The position numbers were made by a program, and so were the translations under genes. The notes under the pieces are model-generated. The model was not told the origin of the DNA. It saw nothing but the letters and a program-made list of their open reading frames with translations, and searched no databases. Positions 35,568 through 47,673 of a stretch of 64,000 nucleotides of DNA are shown one piece after another. This DNA comes from Hypomyces perniciosus. Taxonomy: Eukaryota > Ascomycota > Sordariomycetes > Hypocreales > Hypocreaceae. Every line of letters starts with the position of its first letter. The first letter of the stretch is position 1. The stretch is from positions 6,448,001 through 6,512,000 of the forward strand of contig SPDT01000007.1 in the NCBI GenBank assembly GCA_008477525.1. Reading direction: 5' to 3'.

Positions 35568-35852
35568 GGATAGATGGAGCGACAACCGACAAAAACAGAA
35601 CTGTACAATACATGTATTAACGCGATAATACCATGATCAAAGACGCTTTATGATTCATTGCATACCAGTCTCTTTACTGTTCCTGACCTGTAGAATTATG
35701 ACCATCTTGCCGTCGACCAAACCCTCTCGGAACGCCAGTCCACTATACAAGATCCTATCCGTCCCCCCAAACGCCATGCGCAAATCGCAAATAATACCAA
35801 TCTGTAAAGCCCATATCTCCCTCCATCCCATTGTTCGTTCTCGCTCCACTCA
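35568..35852. terminator. Convergent 3' ends of mS19 and TAF10
   Basis: 285 bp between two stop codons facing each other; it must carry both polyadenylation regions. An AATACATGTATT palindrome (about 35607-35619) lies here. No gene. Confidence 0.35.
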
Positions 35853-36499
35853 TCAACGGTAAAACTCACTCCTCTTCACGTTAACCCCATACTCACCCAC
35901 CGCCATACCCAAATCCTCCATCGTCAACACCGTCCTATTCTGACTCCCACCCTGTCCACCGCCACCATAACCTGGTCTCTGGATTCCTAGGGGCCCTCCC
36001 TTGTTCTGCTCTTTGTTACCAGGTTGGCCGGATGGCTGGCCTGGGATGGGAAATCCAGCTGCAGCACCAAGAGTGCCCATGGGATTATTGGTGTTGCTCG
36101 ATGCGCGGATGCGACTGTATTGATACGCATCTGCGGCAACGTCCGCGATGAATTTCTGCGTGGCGAGGGCGAGAAGACGTGCGAGACGGGGGTCCGTCTG
36201 GGGGGGAGGGGGGAGGCCGGCTTTGGTCATGTAGTAATGCGTGACTGCATCAGGGATCTATTAACCAATCCAATTAGCTGATATCGCCACAACAGACGAC
36301 CAAAGAGACACAAAAGCAGACGCACTATAGGAGCGTAGTCGTCAATCTTGCTCAGGAACTCGCGCAGCGAAATGTCCTTGCGCGTGGGAAGCTTGGTGAG
36401 ATCAGGCGCAGGCACCATGGGTTCGGGCGGAGCGTCGCTCGCCGGGCCATTTTGCGAGGCAGTTTGCTTCTCGATGTTTTCGGGCGCGTCGCTGGCCAT
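35853..36499 (-). CDS. TFIID/SAGA subunit TAF10
   Basis: Two exons (36326-36499 and 35853-36257, 67-nt intron) encode 192 residues. The histone-fold region carries the family pattern [23 protein letters not shown], then [28 protein letters not shown] and a C-terminal [25 protein letters not shown] Gly/Pro/Asn-rich insert sits between the two halves of the fold, as in other filamentous fungi. TAF10 pairs with TAF3/TAF8 (TFIID) or SPT7 (SAGA) in the nucleus. I chose the Met at 36499; the frame is open to 36604, but those extra residues do not resemble the family. Confidence 0.93.
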
Positions 36500-37157
36500 G
36501 TTGGGTGTGATTCTGAGAGTTAGACAGGACACAAGAAGTGCTGAATATGGAAGAGAGGAAGTCGTAAGTTCACGCTTGTCATGGCGAATCTTGGGATGAT
36601 GCATATCACGTGACGCAGAGTTTCAGAGCAGACGCATCACCGTGTGCGGATAGAAACACACCGAGCAACTGTGAATTCACAGCTAAACTCCTATGATAGA
36701 TAGAGACTTTACCATTTCGTTGGCCACATTTCTTGTATTTCTCTGTAGATCATTATTTGTGTTGCCCAACTATTGATTGACCCGACGCCCAGACCCCTCG
36801 TCACTCAAACCATCCGTATCATTTTCCTTCCTATCCCTAAGGGGTCACTTTTGAGTTGCCCTCTATTTTGTAATACACTATGGCTCAAAATTCATGGAGC
36901 TTCGCATCAAGCACTGACGCCATATTTTTCATTACTTCCTCCATACCAAGCATCACCACCGAACGCCGTCAATGCAATCCCCTGGGACCGTAGCAGCCTT
37001 CATCGCTCGCTCCTCGCACACCGCGATATGTGCGAATTCCTGTCTCATGCTATCGAAAACAGGTCGGCAAAAGGTCCCTTTCAAGGGAGCGAACTGCCAT
37101 CACCCCTTGATTTAGCAAGGAAGGGTTTGCAGGTCTCTTGGGGCATGTTGCAGCCAC
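36500..37157. other. Intergenic region: TAF10 promoter and ERD2 3' flank
   Basis: 658 bp of normal composition. The frame at 36773-37174 has no coding character. Contains the upstream region of TAF10 (a TATCACGTGACG E-box-like site near 36604) and the 3' end of the ERD2 transcript. Confidence 0.45.
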
Positions 37158-37998
37158 TTAGACAGGGAGCTTGAACTTCTTGCCCTTGAGAACCTTGGTG
37201 TAGTAAATGTAGAAGAAATCGCTATACAGAACCGTCTGGATAATTCCAGCAACGATTGCGATCCAATCAACCTTGTGCTTGGGCTCGGAAAAATAACGGT
37301 AGACCCAGTTGGGAATGTACAGTGCACGATAGCTTCCCAGCGCAAAGAGGTAATGCGTCGTGATCGTCTCGGCCTCGCCGGTACGCTGCAGCATGAACAG
37401 CTGAGGGAGAATCGCCACGGACTCGAGCCAGATGGAGAAGGACCAGAGGATCTCGGAGACTGTGTACTTGTAAGGAAACAGGATGGCCATGACGGCGGCG
37501 GCGCCGAGGAGGTATTGCACGCGGAAGGTGTCGACGTTGGGGTCATTGGAGGGCTTGTAGGCGTTGGTCATGAGGTAGATGATGTATCCCTGGGAGCCGA
37601 TGAAGAGAATCTTGAAGACGAGGTTGTAGATGCTGTCGGTCGAGAAGATGTCTGCAGATGGTTAGTTTGGGCCTCTCCACTGTGCACTGTGGTGCCGAGT
37701 GATAGAGATGCGTACCAAGATATCTGGTGAGGTAGACGAGGAGATAGAGTCCCTGCGACTTGAAGGAGATACCCGAGCAACTCTGTATGACATCAGGTCA
37801 GCGATCGCCTTGTGCTGGGGGGAGCTTGGGCCGAAGTACGTTGAGCTGCACCATCTTGTGCAGCAAGATGAAGATACTCGTCAGATGCGAGAAATCCGCT
37901 GTTCCTCTGGTCAGCGCATCCCCATTCCCCTGGGATGAAATCGGCGCAAGATGTCGTGTCAGTCACCCACCTGCGATGCGGAAGACGTTTAGAGTCAT
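37158..37998 (-). CDS. ERD2: ER lumen protein-retaining (HDEL) receptor
   Basis: Four exons (37971-37998, 37840-37898, 37716-37782, 37158-37651) join in phase to 215 residues, close to the 219 of yeast Erd2. The N-terminus MTLNVFRIAGDFSHLTSIFI, the LYLLVYLTRYLDIF segment, the SIWLESVAILPQLFML helix, the invariant TGEAETITTHYLF stretch and the C-terminal VLYSDFFYIYYTKVLKGKK are diagnostic. A seven-helix Golgi receptor that binds HDEL/KDEL proteins and returns them to the ER by COPI. The introns are crowded in the first third. Confidence 0.95.
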
Positions 37999-38954
37999 CT
38001 TTGCCCAATTGTGCTGCGACAGCAACCGGGAGATGAGAGAAGGACGAGCTGTAGAGGGTCGTTCGCGATCCGAATGGGCAAAGGACAGTAGGAGAAGACG
38101 AAGGAGAATGATGTTGATAGTATCAGGGAGCTGATAGCTCCTCGTAAAAGGACACGACGCGATTGGCATGTTATTGGACAAATCAGCAGCTTGTCCTTTT
38201 AGGGCTTTCAGGGCGTTTCAGGGAGAGAACAGTATGGGGAATGGTCTGTGCACTATGAAGCGTCGCTAGTCCTGACTAGGCAGTTGTTTGAATGGAGTCG
38301 ATCAAAGCCCAGTTCCAAATTGACAGCATCTACATACTTCGTACAGCCACAGCTAATTATCGAAAATTCAAATAGAATGAGTAAAAAGGCTTTGCGATTT
38401 GATGTCGTTTCGGATTAATAAAGGTACTTTATCGCTGAGGTTGTTATGAAATAGCTTATTTGGCTGAGGAGAAAGGCAATGTACTTTGTACTTCGTACCT
38501 AAGCTGCTACTATCAAAACCCAAGGTATCTACGTCATAGCCTTACTTGGTCTGAGAGCCATTCACATGCCTCAACTTATTACCTGTTCTAGCTGCTTGTA
38601 CGGAGTATCCTTCCACCTATAATAACCATAAAAGGCTGCAATGCTGTTGGACGGCCGTCCGCTTGTCCAAGTATGTCACAAGTAGGCTGAGTATACAACC
38701 CCAAGCATTATCCCTCGAAGTGGTCGCCTGACGTCAAGGTAATATCAAGAACTGTCTAAGAGTTCACTGTAAACAAGCCCTTATCAAGGTTTATTGGAAA
38801 GACGCAGAGCTCAGCCTGGAACTGGAATTTGAGAGTCGTCATGCAGCTGCCATGTTCGGTCTCCTAGACGATAATGATCTCTTCAAGTATACAAGTGATA
38901 AATCAAGACAGAGAGTACAATAGGATGTTTGCATTGGAATCAATCTCAATCTAC
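37999..38954. other. Intergenic region: ERD2 promoter and 3' flank of the CHZ-motif gene
   Basis: 956 bp without a supported gene. The first 200 bp before ERD2 should carry its promoter. Repeated GTACTTCGTAC-like short palindromes (about 38481-38496) are seen and are common in such fungal spacers. Confidence 0.4.
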
Positions 38955-39329
38955 CTATTCAGTCAACCCCAACTTCTTGTCCCCCATCTCCTCATATGAA
39001 CTTGTCGGCTTGGCATGCCGAGTCCTTTCGTCAATGATGTTCGACTCATCAATTGCCTCTCTCTCATCTTGCTCTGTGGTGAGTTAGTCCCTGCATCTAT
39101 GTGTGTATGATGGATGCTGTTTCAGGATACCTAGTTGTTTGTTGGAGCTCGCAGATTCTGCATTCATCGGGTCTTCGACTGGCTCGTTATCACCCTGTAC
39201 CGGAATCGGCTCTTCGCTTTGTTTACTGGTCACATAGGAGTCATCTTGGACTTGTCCGTCTGGTGCGTCGGAGTAGAATGGGACATTGGTATCTTTGTCG
39301 TCTGTCTGAGCCCACGATGATTTTGACAT
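38955..39329 (-). CDS. Small CHZ-motif (histone-chaperone-like) protein
   Basis: Two exons (39131-39329 and 38955-39073, 57-nt intron) give 105 acidic, Ser/Glu/Asp-rich residues. The exon junction restores ..NKQLEQDEREAIDESNIIDERTR.., which resembles the conserved core of fungal proteins annotated with a histone chaperone (CHZ) domain, after a YVTSKQSEEPIPVQ lead-in also typical of that family. Without the intron the frame ends in an unrelated tail, so splicing is needed. Such proteins are thought to bind H2A.Z-H2B; here this is inferred from family resemblance only. The N-terminal 25 residues look lineage-specific. Confidence 0.7.
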
Positions 39330-39980
39330 TTTCTGTCTATTCCCGACGTGACAAAATACTTTACGTTGGGAAGAACTTCAAGTTGAAATGATTCGAAAGT
39401 TTTGTAAAATTGAGCACTTGGAATCATTGTTAATCACCACGCCCCATACCAGCAATTATATGTTGAACTGAAGTGACTATCGGTTTAATGATTCGGAGGT
39501 GACGCATACATGATACGTCACGAGTCACTATGATCTCGTACATATAAAAGCACTGAAGGGCCTATTTCTCGATCGAGGATAAAACTATCAACGTCATACG
39601 CCAACAATCAATGTGTCAGCAACTACTTGATTGCAAACTAGTCTCATCAACCTAACTCAGACTGTGATAGGTGGCGTAATAGTGATTGAGCTGGGGATAG
39701 GATTCGGTCTCTAAACAGTCTTGCAAGTGAGATCAACAAGTGACCCTTTTGTATGCCAATCACGCCCTGAAATCACAATCAGAATCTAAAATTCATTAAA
39801 CGGTAGCGGTGCTAGGGCGTTTCATTGATCAGATAGCTTCCTAGCAATGGTATTGTTAATATGGTCATCGCTATATCCCTTATTAGGCAATACCTACAGA
39901 CTATAGAGAAGTGAGAACTGATAGGAAGACAAAAAATGATCGTATTACAAGTTCGTAAAAGTATCACAAGACAAACTACC
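39330..39980. other. Intergenic region, no gene seen
   Basis: 651 bp between the start of the CHZ-motif gene and the 3' end of the giant MBL-DUF6603 gene. TGACGCATACATGATACGTCACGAGTCA (39499-39527, two TGACG-type half sites) could be a bZIP site for the CHZ-motif gene. Otherwise nothing recognised. Confidence 0.4.
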
Positions 39981-42900
39981 CTAAGCTGCTACAAAAATAG
40001 AGACCATGGGTGCCACAAGATAATCCAACTCAAACACCTCCTTCTTCAACAGCCCCCGAGGTGGTGCTCCCTCCAACGGCGGCAGTGGCTGCTGTCCTCC
40101 AGGCCCCGTCCACATTCTGCTTGTCCACAAGCCAGCAGCCGTCTGCGCGGCATCTATGCCGGCGGCGGGACTCAGCCACTTGGACTCAACCAGTGCATAC
40201 TGTCCCTCCTTTGGCGGATCTGGATTGAATCGGTCCGACGATGATACGACGTTGTACTCGTTGAACTCGTGGTCTTTGTTCTCGTGCTCGATGTTGGAGA
40301 TCAGCACATTGAAGGGCGGGATGAGGTCGGCGGAGTAGTTCGGCTTCGGAGCCGTCACCGTCACGCCGTTCATCAGCTTCACCGTGGGGGTGTGACTTCC
40401 GTCGAGCAGCGTGATGATCTGGTTACCTGATGCTATGGGATCTGTTTCCGGCTTATCTGTATACACTGTTAGTAACCTGCTCAATGCCATTGTCTTGTTT
40501 CCAAGGGACATGAAGCCTACAGTCTCCCCATACCGCAGTGGGCAACTCGGCCGCGTCCTCAGTAATGCGGAATCCCTCGACGGGCGTCTTGGTGGCGTCA
40601 TCCTTGGCGTAGACGAGGATAGTGACGGTATTGTTGAGCGGGCCCTGTTCTAGGGTGCGGTGCATGGGGCGCGAGAATATTCCTTCAGAGACGTCCTTCA
40701 CCCAACCCCCCTGAGTGACGACTGCGTCCGAAAATGCAAAAACACTCTTGATGGCAAACATCATGTCGCCGCCCCTGACCTTCCACTGTCGCTGTCCTGC
40801 GGGCGGCGTTAGGAGGTCGCCTATCCCTTTATCGGGCACCAGCCCCTTTTTGCATGTCACTGTGTGCTGATCGCCTCCTTGTGCTTGCGCAGAACCGGGC
40901 AGTAAGATGTGTAAGTAAAAGTCGTGCAGAGTCAGTGGCTTAGAGGGCTTATCGCCGCTCGACCCAAAGTCGACATCGAACCCGAACACCCAGAAGTCGA
41001 CATGCACCGTGCCCGCCGTGCTGGGGCCCTGGAGATGTAAGCTGGCGCCAATCTCGACGTCGATATGGATAGTCACGATCCACAGATCGAGAGTGAATTG
41101 GACGTGAACAGAAACGCCGCCGTCTCCCTCGAACCAGAAGGGTTCCAAGTTTAGCAAGAAGTCTGCCCAGGCGCTGAACGAGGCCGACAGAGGCCCCAGG
41201 TTGAGCGCAACGTGCAGCGCTCCTCCTGCCATGCAAGCCTTGGGAGTTACTGCGCAGTAAGAGTCGCCCGAGACGGAGAGACTGCCGTCAAGGGTCCACG
41301 AGATGGCCAGCCGGTCCGGCACGGGGTAATGTGATGGCGGTTGGTAGGCCGGATGATAGCCCCCGATCGTGAACACCCAATCACCCGCATGGGCATTGCT
41401 TCCGAACCAGTAACACAGCGCGAAGCCGCCTGTCAGGTGGCAGGAAGGGTCGAGGATATACGACGTGGGCGCCAGCTTGGCCTGAACCACCATTGACCCA
41501 GCAGCAAAGTCGACGGATCCAGCAATGCCCAGCTCGACGTACACGAACTTGTCTCCCGAAGCCTGGTTGGGGAACGAACCGACGGCATCGGCATAGATGC
41601 CCAACTTAACATTGGGGTCGAACTCGACCACCACCACGGCATTCACAGACAGCACGGACAGGGCCGTCACCTCCATGCCTGCCGCCAGCCAGACCGAGTC
41701 TTGTCGGGGCACGATCCATACTGCCTTTGGCGGATCTCCCTGTGGTTGCTGTTGAAACCCGTTGAAGATGTCTATCGCGTTCTGTCCGGGAGCGACCTGC
41801 GTATTGTTCTCGACGAGTGGGAAGCTGGTCACGTTGTCGACCGTGGGCAGCGTCAGGTGCGAGTTGTACCCGAACCCGAGGCACACGCCCGCTATCTGAG
41901 CAAACTCGAGCTCGACGAGCGGGCCCTGACACTGGGCGAACACGGCCACTGTCTTGTACGTGTCTTCCGAAGAAGGATCTGTCACCGTGCCGTATGCTCC
42001 GGCAGCAGTGAACAGGTACGGATCCAGTGTGACGCTCAACCCTCCGGCATACAGATCGTTTCCGAGCTCAGCAAACATGCCCGCCATCGAGGTGGGCGGC
42101 TTGTTGAACGAGACCTCTAGCCCCGAGATACTCACTGAGGGTGTGATGATGGAGTTGATGACGTTGCCTTGAAGCGGTACCATCAAGCTGAAGCCCAGCA
42201 GCTCCAGCTCTATGGGCCCCATCTTGAAGGTCGCATCTAACAATATGCCCAACTTGCCGTCCTTGTACTGCAGCCCAATGTTGTCGAGTGTTAGTGGGCC
42301 GATAGTCTTCTGCAGGGATGCCTTGCCGGAGTTGTCGTCTGGGGGGGCATCATCTTCAGGGGCAACTGTACTAGTTGCTATCATCTCAGTGGAAGGCTTC
42401 GCCTTCTTTTCTGGATCGAAGGCGTAGTCTAGAATGGCAGTCGGCAAATTGCCCTGGCTGTTGACGGCAACCACAAAATGGGCCCCAGGCGTGATCAAAA
42501 TGTCAGTCAGCTGCGGCTTGGCTCTTGTCTCTTTGACCACCAAAGGAGGCGCGCCAGCCGGGAGGACGGCGTTCACGGCAGCCAACTCGGCCCTCGTCAC
42601 CCCCTGAGCGGCAGTTCCAGCACCGCCGTCTCCGACAGCGGCGTACAAGAAATACATCTCGTCAAACGGCTGCGTGATCCTGCCGATGATGGGGATATCA
42701 CCCACTTCGGGTAGCGCGGTGAGGGCGGCTCGGAACAGTCTCTTTGGAGCACTGGCAGTGGTACTCGACCCAGCCTTTCCCTCCTGGAACTGAACGAACA
42801 GGACCTGAAAATCGTCAATCTTGAGGTCGACAACACAAAAGACTGTAGGAATAGGGGTATCGCCGCCAATGGTCGAGCTCTTGACCAGGATATCTAGACC

Positions 42901-45900
42901 GACGTTGCCACCAGAGACGACGATATTTCCGACAAAGTCTGGCAAGCTCACTACCCCCGAGAAATCTTCAATGTTACGGTTCCCACTAGTATTGTGAAGT
43001 GATGCGATGAGTTCTCGTAATGTCATACTGCTTCCAGTACCTTCACTGATACCCAAACTCGCGTGGAAATACCACTGCTTATCAGCTGGGTAGTGATACT
43101 CCAGGTCGAGCTCAAAGGGACCCAGCAGCAGCGTTCCTGCAAAGGTGAAATCCGTAGCCGCCCCGCCATTGTAGTTGTACAGGAGGTCCAGGGATGCGAT
43201 CTCGATATGCCCAATGAGTCCCAAGACACCGTCCTGCGAGTCGGCGTCGAACAGTTCAAACAGGGTCCCCACCTGCAGATCCTGGATGTGTGCGCTGACC
43301 TGCCATGACGCTGTCTTATCTGACTCGCGGGGCAGTCTCCTCGTCTGAGCCGCCCTTTGCGCATCGCCTGTCCTCATGTAGATCAGTCTGCCGATTAGCA
43401 TGGCCTCTGTGGAAGAGCTATCACTGTCCTTGCCGGTGAGGCTGACACTGAGGCAGCACGTGAGGCTCGGTCCTGCGGGCTTGGAGTAAGTGGCGCCCAA
43501 GCTCAAGAGGCCCAGTCGTAGATGGGGGACCTTCTGAGTTGGCGGCACGGCGTCATCGGAAGTGGTGATGACTGCTTGGAACCCAAGCTCGTCGGCTGAC
43601 ACGGAGAAGGACGCCGACTTGATGGCCAGGTCAAGGGGCCCCGGAATCTCCTCGATGGTCACGCCGGGGATCAGAGTTGCCAGACGGATCTCATCAACGG
43701 CGTTGGTGACGTCTGGCTGGAGGTCCTTGTAGTTCTCATATCCCGGGACCAGGAGCTTTTCGAACGGCAGGGGCGGAGCGTCTGTTTGTTGGTTTGTTTC
43801 GTCAGCTCGATTTCTTCTTCAAAGGGACATGGATTTGACGCAAAAGAAAGAAAGAAGGAAAGAAACTTACGGGGAAAGAAATTGCCAGCAAGCACCATGC
43901 CTGAGTCGGCACTCCAACAGAACGAAAACAGCGACGCCACAATCCCAGGCTTTGATGGATCATGGCCGAGAGACAGGTCAATCTCAAACGCGACTTCGCA
44001 GTACGACAGGTTATCTTTTTCGTCCAGAAACACCGTCAGTAGTCGCGGCCTAATATTGCTTCCAATACTGCCCATCCAGTCCGTCACGGCGCTTCCCTTG
44101 GGCTTGCTACCATTTCCAGTAAATGGAGTCAGGACCCAGTCGATCAGATCGCCTAGCGAGGGCCCATTGTCGCAGATGACGGTCAGCTCGGTGCCGAATT
44201 GTTTGAGAGTTAGGTAGGACCTGAGAGTGATCCCCTTGATAGTGACAGCCAGGCCGATGACTGCGTACGAGCCATCGAGTTGGGCCACCCCTGAATCGTT
44301 GGCGATAGGAGAGGCAGTAATCCTCCAGGTGACGCGTTTGAAGGCGATGACCTCAGCAGTGGTGACTTTAATTCCCAAGTGGAAGCCAGTTAGGAAAGCG
44401 TTGAGCTGTTCGACACTACTGCTTACCGTCCAGATGGTGCGGAACATGGTTGCATAGTTGTCGCCAGGCACGAACCAGATGGCATTTCGCCGTCCCGCTG
44501 ACTGGCTACTGTCGAGCGTCAGGTTCATGCTAGGAATCATATTCAACTTCGCGGATCGCTTCAGGGAGATGTATTTGAACAGATCGTCGGTTGTAGTGTT
44601 CACTTTAGCCCCATTCCGGGGGTCGAGGCCGAGGATGGTCATTGTTTGGTCCACGATGACGCCAGGGATCGCAACGATATCGCCGGGCTGCTGCTGGAAT
44701 GCGACAGCAACCGAACTAACGTTGAATACGAGATCACCTCCAGTGAATACCGAAGAAGGGAGTGTCATCTGCAGGTCGGAGAACTTGGTCGGGGCGGTAG
44801 GGTTGTCAGTCATCACCTTCATATCCCCGGACTTCATGCCCAATGCTATGCCGAACCACTGCTGCAGATCCCCGTCGTCCAGCACCGTGAACCACTGGCC
44901 TCCCGATTCAGGGGCAGCTGACAGACCGATCAAGCCCGTATGCAGTGCTGGGAGGAAGTATCCGAAATCCGAGTCCACGTCGCACTCCTGGGCAGTGATG
45001 CCGGCGCCACTCGGTGCAGGCTGTACACGCGCGCTGTAAAAGTATTTCCCAGAGGCCCATTGCACGCGGGAAGGGTAGGCCGGGATGGGCGGCGGGCTGG
45101 GTCTGATCCCGGACCCGGGAGTCGGGTTGGACTGCTCGTCCGGGTTGACGTTTGGGTTGTCGTAGATGTCGGCTGACCCCAGCACACAGCCTCCGCTCGG
45201 GAAAGTTCCTATTGCTTCAGGCTGCGGGATTGGAAACGCCTCGGCGTCGTCACTATCCGTAACTGTAGTGATCTTCGCCGCTGCCGCTGCCACTGTGGGC
45301 TCCATATTGTTTCCATTGTCCCGTAACATCTCTTCCTTGTTGCTCTGGAATCGGACAAAGACATCTCCGTCCTGATACCAAGGGTGGATATGGTTCACAC
45401 GTATCCAGTTTATTGAGGTGCTCCGACGACCGGCCACCTGAATGTGATCCCCGTAAACCCACGATTTAGTTTCCATATCCGGGTACGCGCTGGGATCCGT
45501 GAGAGAGAGACTTTTCCAATAAGGAGCCGCCTTCGTAGCGATCCACTGCAGCTTTTTCGATCGGAGCTGAAACAGCTTGGCCCAGTACGCACTGACGGGG
45601 TTGACCAAAGTGACTTTTTTATTGTTAATCTGGACTGTGGACAGTTTGTTCACCTCTGCGTACTTATCCACGATGGCCTTCTGGAAGGGGATATAATACT
45701 TGACTTCGTCAAAGGCCGCGGTCGACATCTTGTTGGCCGACAGCTCGACCCATTTGTCCCCTTCCTTGGCAAGCCAATACGGGAAAATGGTCGAGAAGAG
45801 CGGCTTCTCAAACGTTCGGTAGTCGTCCTTTCGAAGCCCGGCCTTGACCAAGTTCAACTTGTTCCACGCCTCAACGAACATGATGAACTCCCAGCCTTCA

Positions 45901-47187
45901 GCCTCTGCCGTTAGTAAAGGTGCTGTCACAGATGAGAAAGGATTGCTTACGGGGATGTCCATAGTCTGTTCCTGAAGAGGTGATGACGTTCTGCGGGTTA
46001 AAGCTATCGAAGAGGGTCGTGGGTGACGATGTACAAGCACCATGGTGACTAGCTTTCACCGTCGTCACATTGTCGCCTATTCCAGGGCCACCGGTGCATC
46101 CTGACCACTTCACGATGGGGATCTCGCGCGGATCGTCACGGTCACCAGCCGTGTAGAGGCTGATGGCGCCATCGTCCCAGATAACCATGGCGGCGATCGA
46201 AGTCTGATTCGTCGGGGTCGAGTTTTCGGTATCCAAGACGCCAGGCTTATCATCTTCTTGTCAGGGGATGCTGAATAGAGATAGAGAGAAGGGGGAGGCA
46301 ACTGACAATGTCGACATGAACAGGATCTATGTCTAACATGGGTTCTGGAGTGGGAACCCCGCCAATGCATGTCCAGTTCTGCGCCACGCAGTACAGACCA
46401 GGAGCGCCTGGGTGTGTTTTCTTGTGCCAGGTTCTCTTCTGATGCCACTGATAGAGCAGCTTTGGTGTGGTGAATGTAGTGGCTTCTCCGGGTGAAGCTA
46501 TAGTCGGAGGACAGAAAACACAGTCATTAACAATTTGAAGTTTCCAGTATTACACAGGAAGGATGTCGGACTCAGACTTACGCTGAATGTCGACTGGGTT
46601 GAAAAAGTCAGTCCCGATAAATGGACCGCTGTGCAGAATAGCAATGTTTGTAAACAGTGGCACGCCATCGAACTGGACGTTGAGTTGGTCGCCATCTCTG
46701 TTGGTGGTGAATTTGGTATACGAGCTTTTCGGGACTTTCGTCCCGTTCTGCTTGCCAAAGTAAGGGCAGTAGAAGCGCGTGAGGGGAGTATTGCCCCTGT
46801 ATCTGAATAGTTTTGGCTTCCAGTTACCTGGCTTACCATATTCTTCATACTTTATCAAGTTAGCAACTAACTGTCTCGACTGCCTCAGGGGTCACAGCCT
46901 CACAGGTCTACAAGCGAGACACTTACATCTTGTTCCAGCAGGTTGTAAATACCGAGATAGTGATCGTTATCCCAGTGAGTCACGATCACGGCGTCAAGCT
47001 TCAGGCTCCTGTCTTTGATAAACTTCTTTAGGGTTTGTAGGTTGCTATCTGCGCCCTTACCGCCATCGATGAGGACGGCAGAGAGGATCGTTTCCGTGTC
47101 GAACTGCACGAGCATGTGCACGGCAGCATCACCAGCTTGCACGTTGAAATGGTACGACCTGACATAGTAGTTATCAATGGCTGACAT
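39981..47187 (-). CDS. Giant MBL-fold hydrolase fused to a DUF6603-type region (2268 aa)
   Basis: Seven exons (46927-47187, 46582-46870, 46307-46497, 45951-46245, 43871-45904, 40521-43781, 39981-40456) join in phase to 2268 residues. Residues 1-345 form a metallo-beta-lactamase fold of the ComEC type: [17 protein letters not shown] (HxDxDH metal motif, about 72-81), YTAGD, KASHHG and the closing SSGTDYGHP. Residues 345-1020 are unrecognised. About 1060-2000 match my knowledge of DUF6603: repeated beta-hairpin phrases, [52 protein letters not shown] and [20 protein letters not shown]. The last 160 residues are unknown. No signal peptide or membrane helix is obvious. The fusion of a likely phosphodiesterase or hydrolase head to a huge beta-rich body is unusual. 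Intron positions 3 and 6 are the least certain. Same strand as the lectin-like gene downstream of 47673. Confidence 0.8.
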
Positions 47188-47673
47188 TTGGCAGGTTTGG
47201 GTCCAGAAATGGTTTAGAAAGCGAAGAGGTGCATGAGAGGTGCTCAGAATGCCAGTCCATAGGGTCCCTTTTAACTCCCTTCTAACCCCCTTTTAGCCGA
47301 TACGGTATCAAGGTGACGCTCGGGACATGTCATAATTGACTGCTGGAGGTGCCAATATTAAGTTGAGTTAAAGCACATGCAAAGCACAGGGTCCATGGGA
47401 GCTGGATTCCACCCACTTGCAAACGCACCTTTTGCCGAACTACGTATGATTTGAGAGCATGACGATCAAAAGAAAGTCTTGAGTTTGAAGAATGTGAATA
47501 TCACACAGTATCGGACATGCTGCGTAGAAACTAAAATTAATGCAGCCTTGCAATTTGCAAATATCACAGTCTTGAGATCAGTTATTTCTGATCTTTGTTT
47601 CGTGCTGCTGCAAGTCTGCAACCTACTCATTACCCCCCTCATGTTGGCATCTCTGCCACCAAACTGATTAAAA
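47188..47673. other. Spacer between the lectin-like gene and the MBL-DUF6603 gene
   Basis: 486 bp; must hold the promoter of the giant gene and the 3' end of the lectin-like transcript. A run CCCTTTTAACTCCCTTCTAACCCCCTTTTAG (47266-47296) is a pyrimidine-rich imperfect repeat. No gene. Confidence 0.4.

Noticed and set aside
36773..37174. 133-aa frame between TAF10 and ERD2
   Set aside because: Overlaps the ERD2 stop on the other strand and has no recognisable protein features.
46110..46448. Separate small gene inside the MBL-DUF6603 locus
   Set aside because: It is an out-of-frame shadow; the exons of the giant gene account for this stretch in phase.
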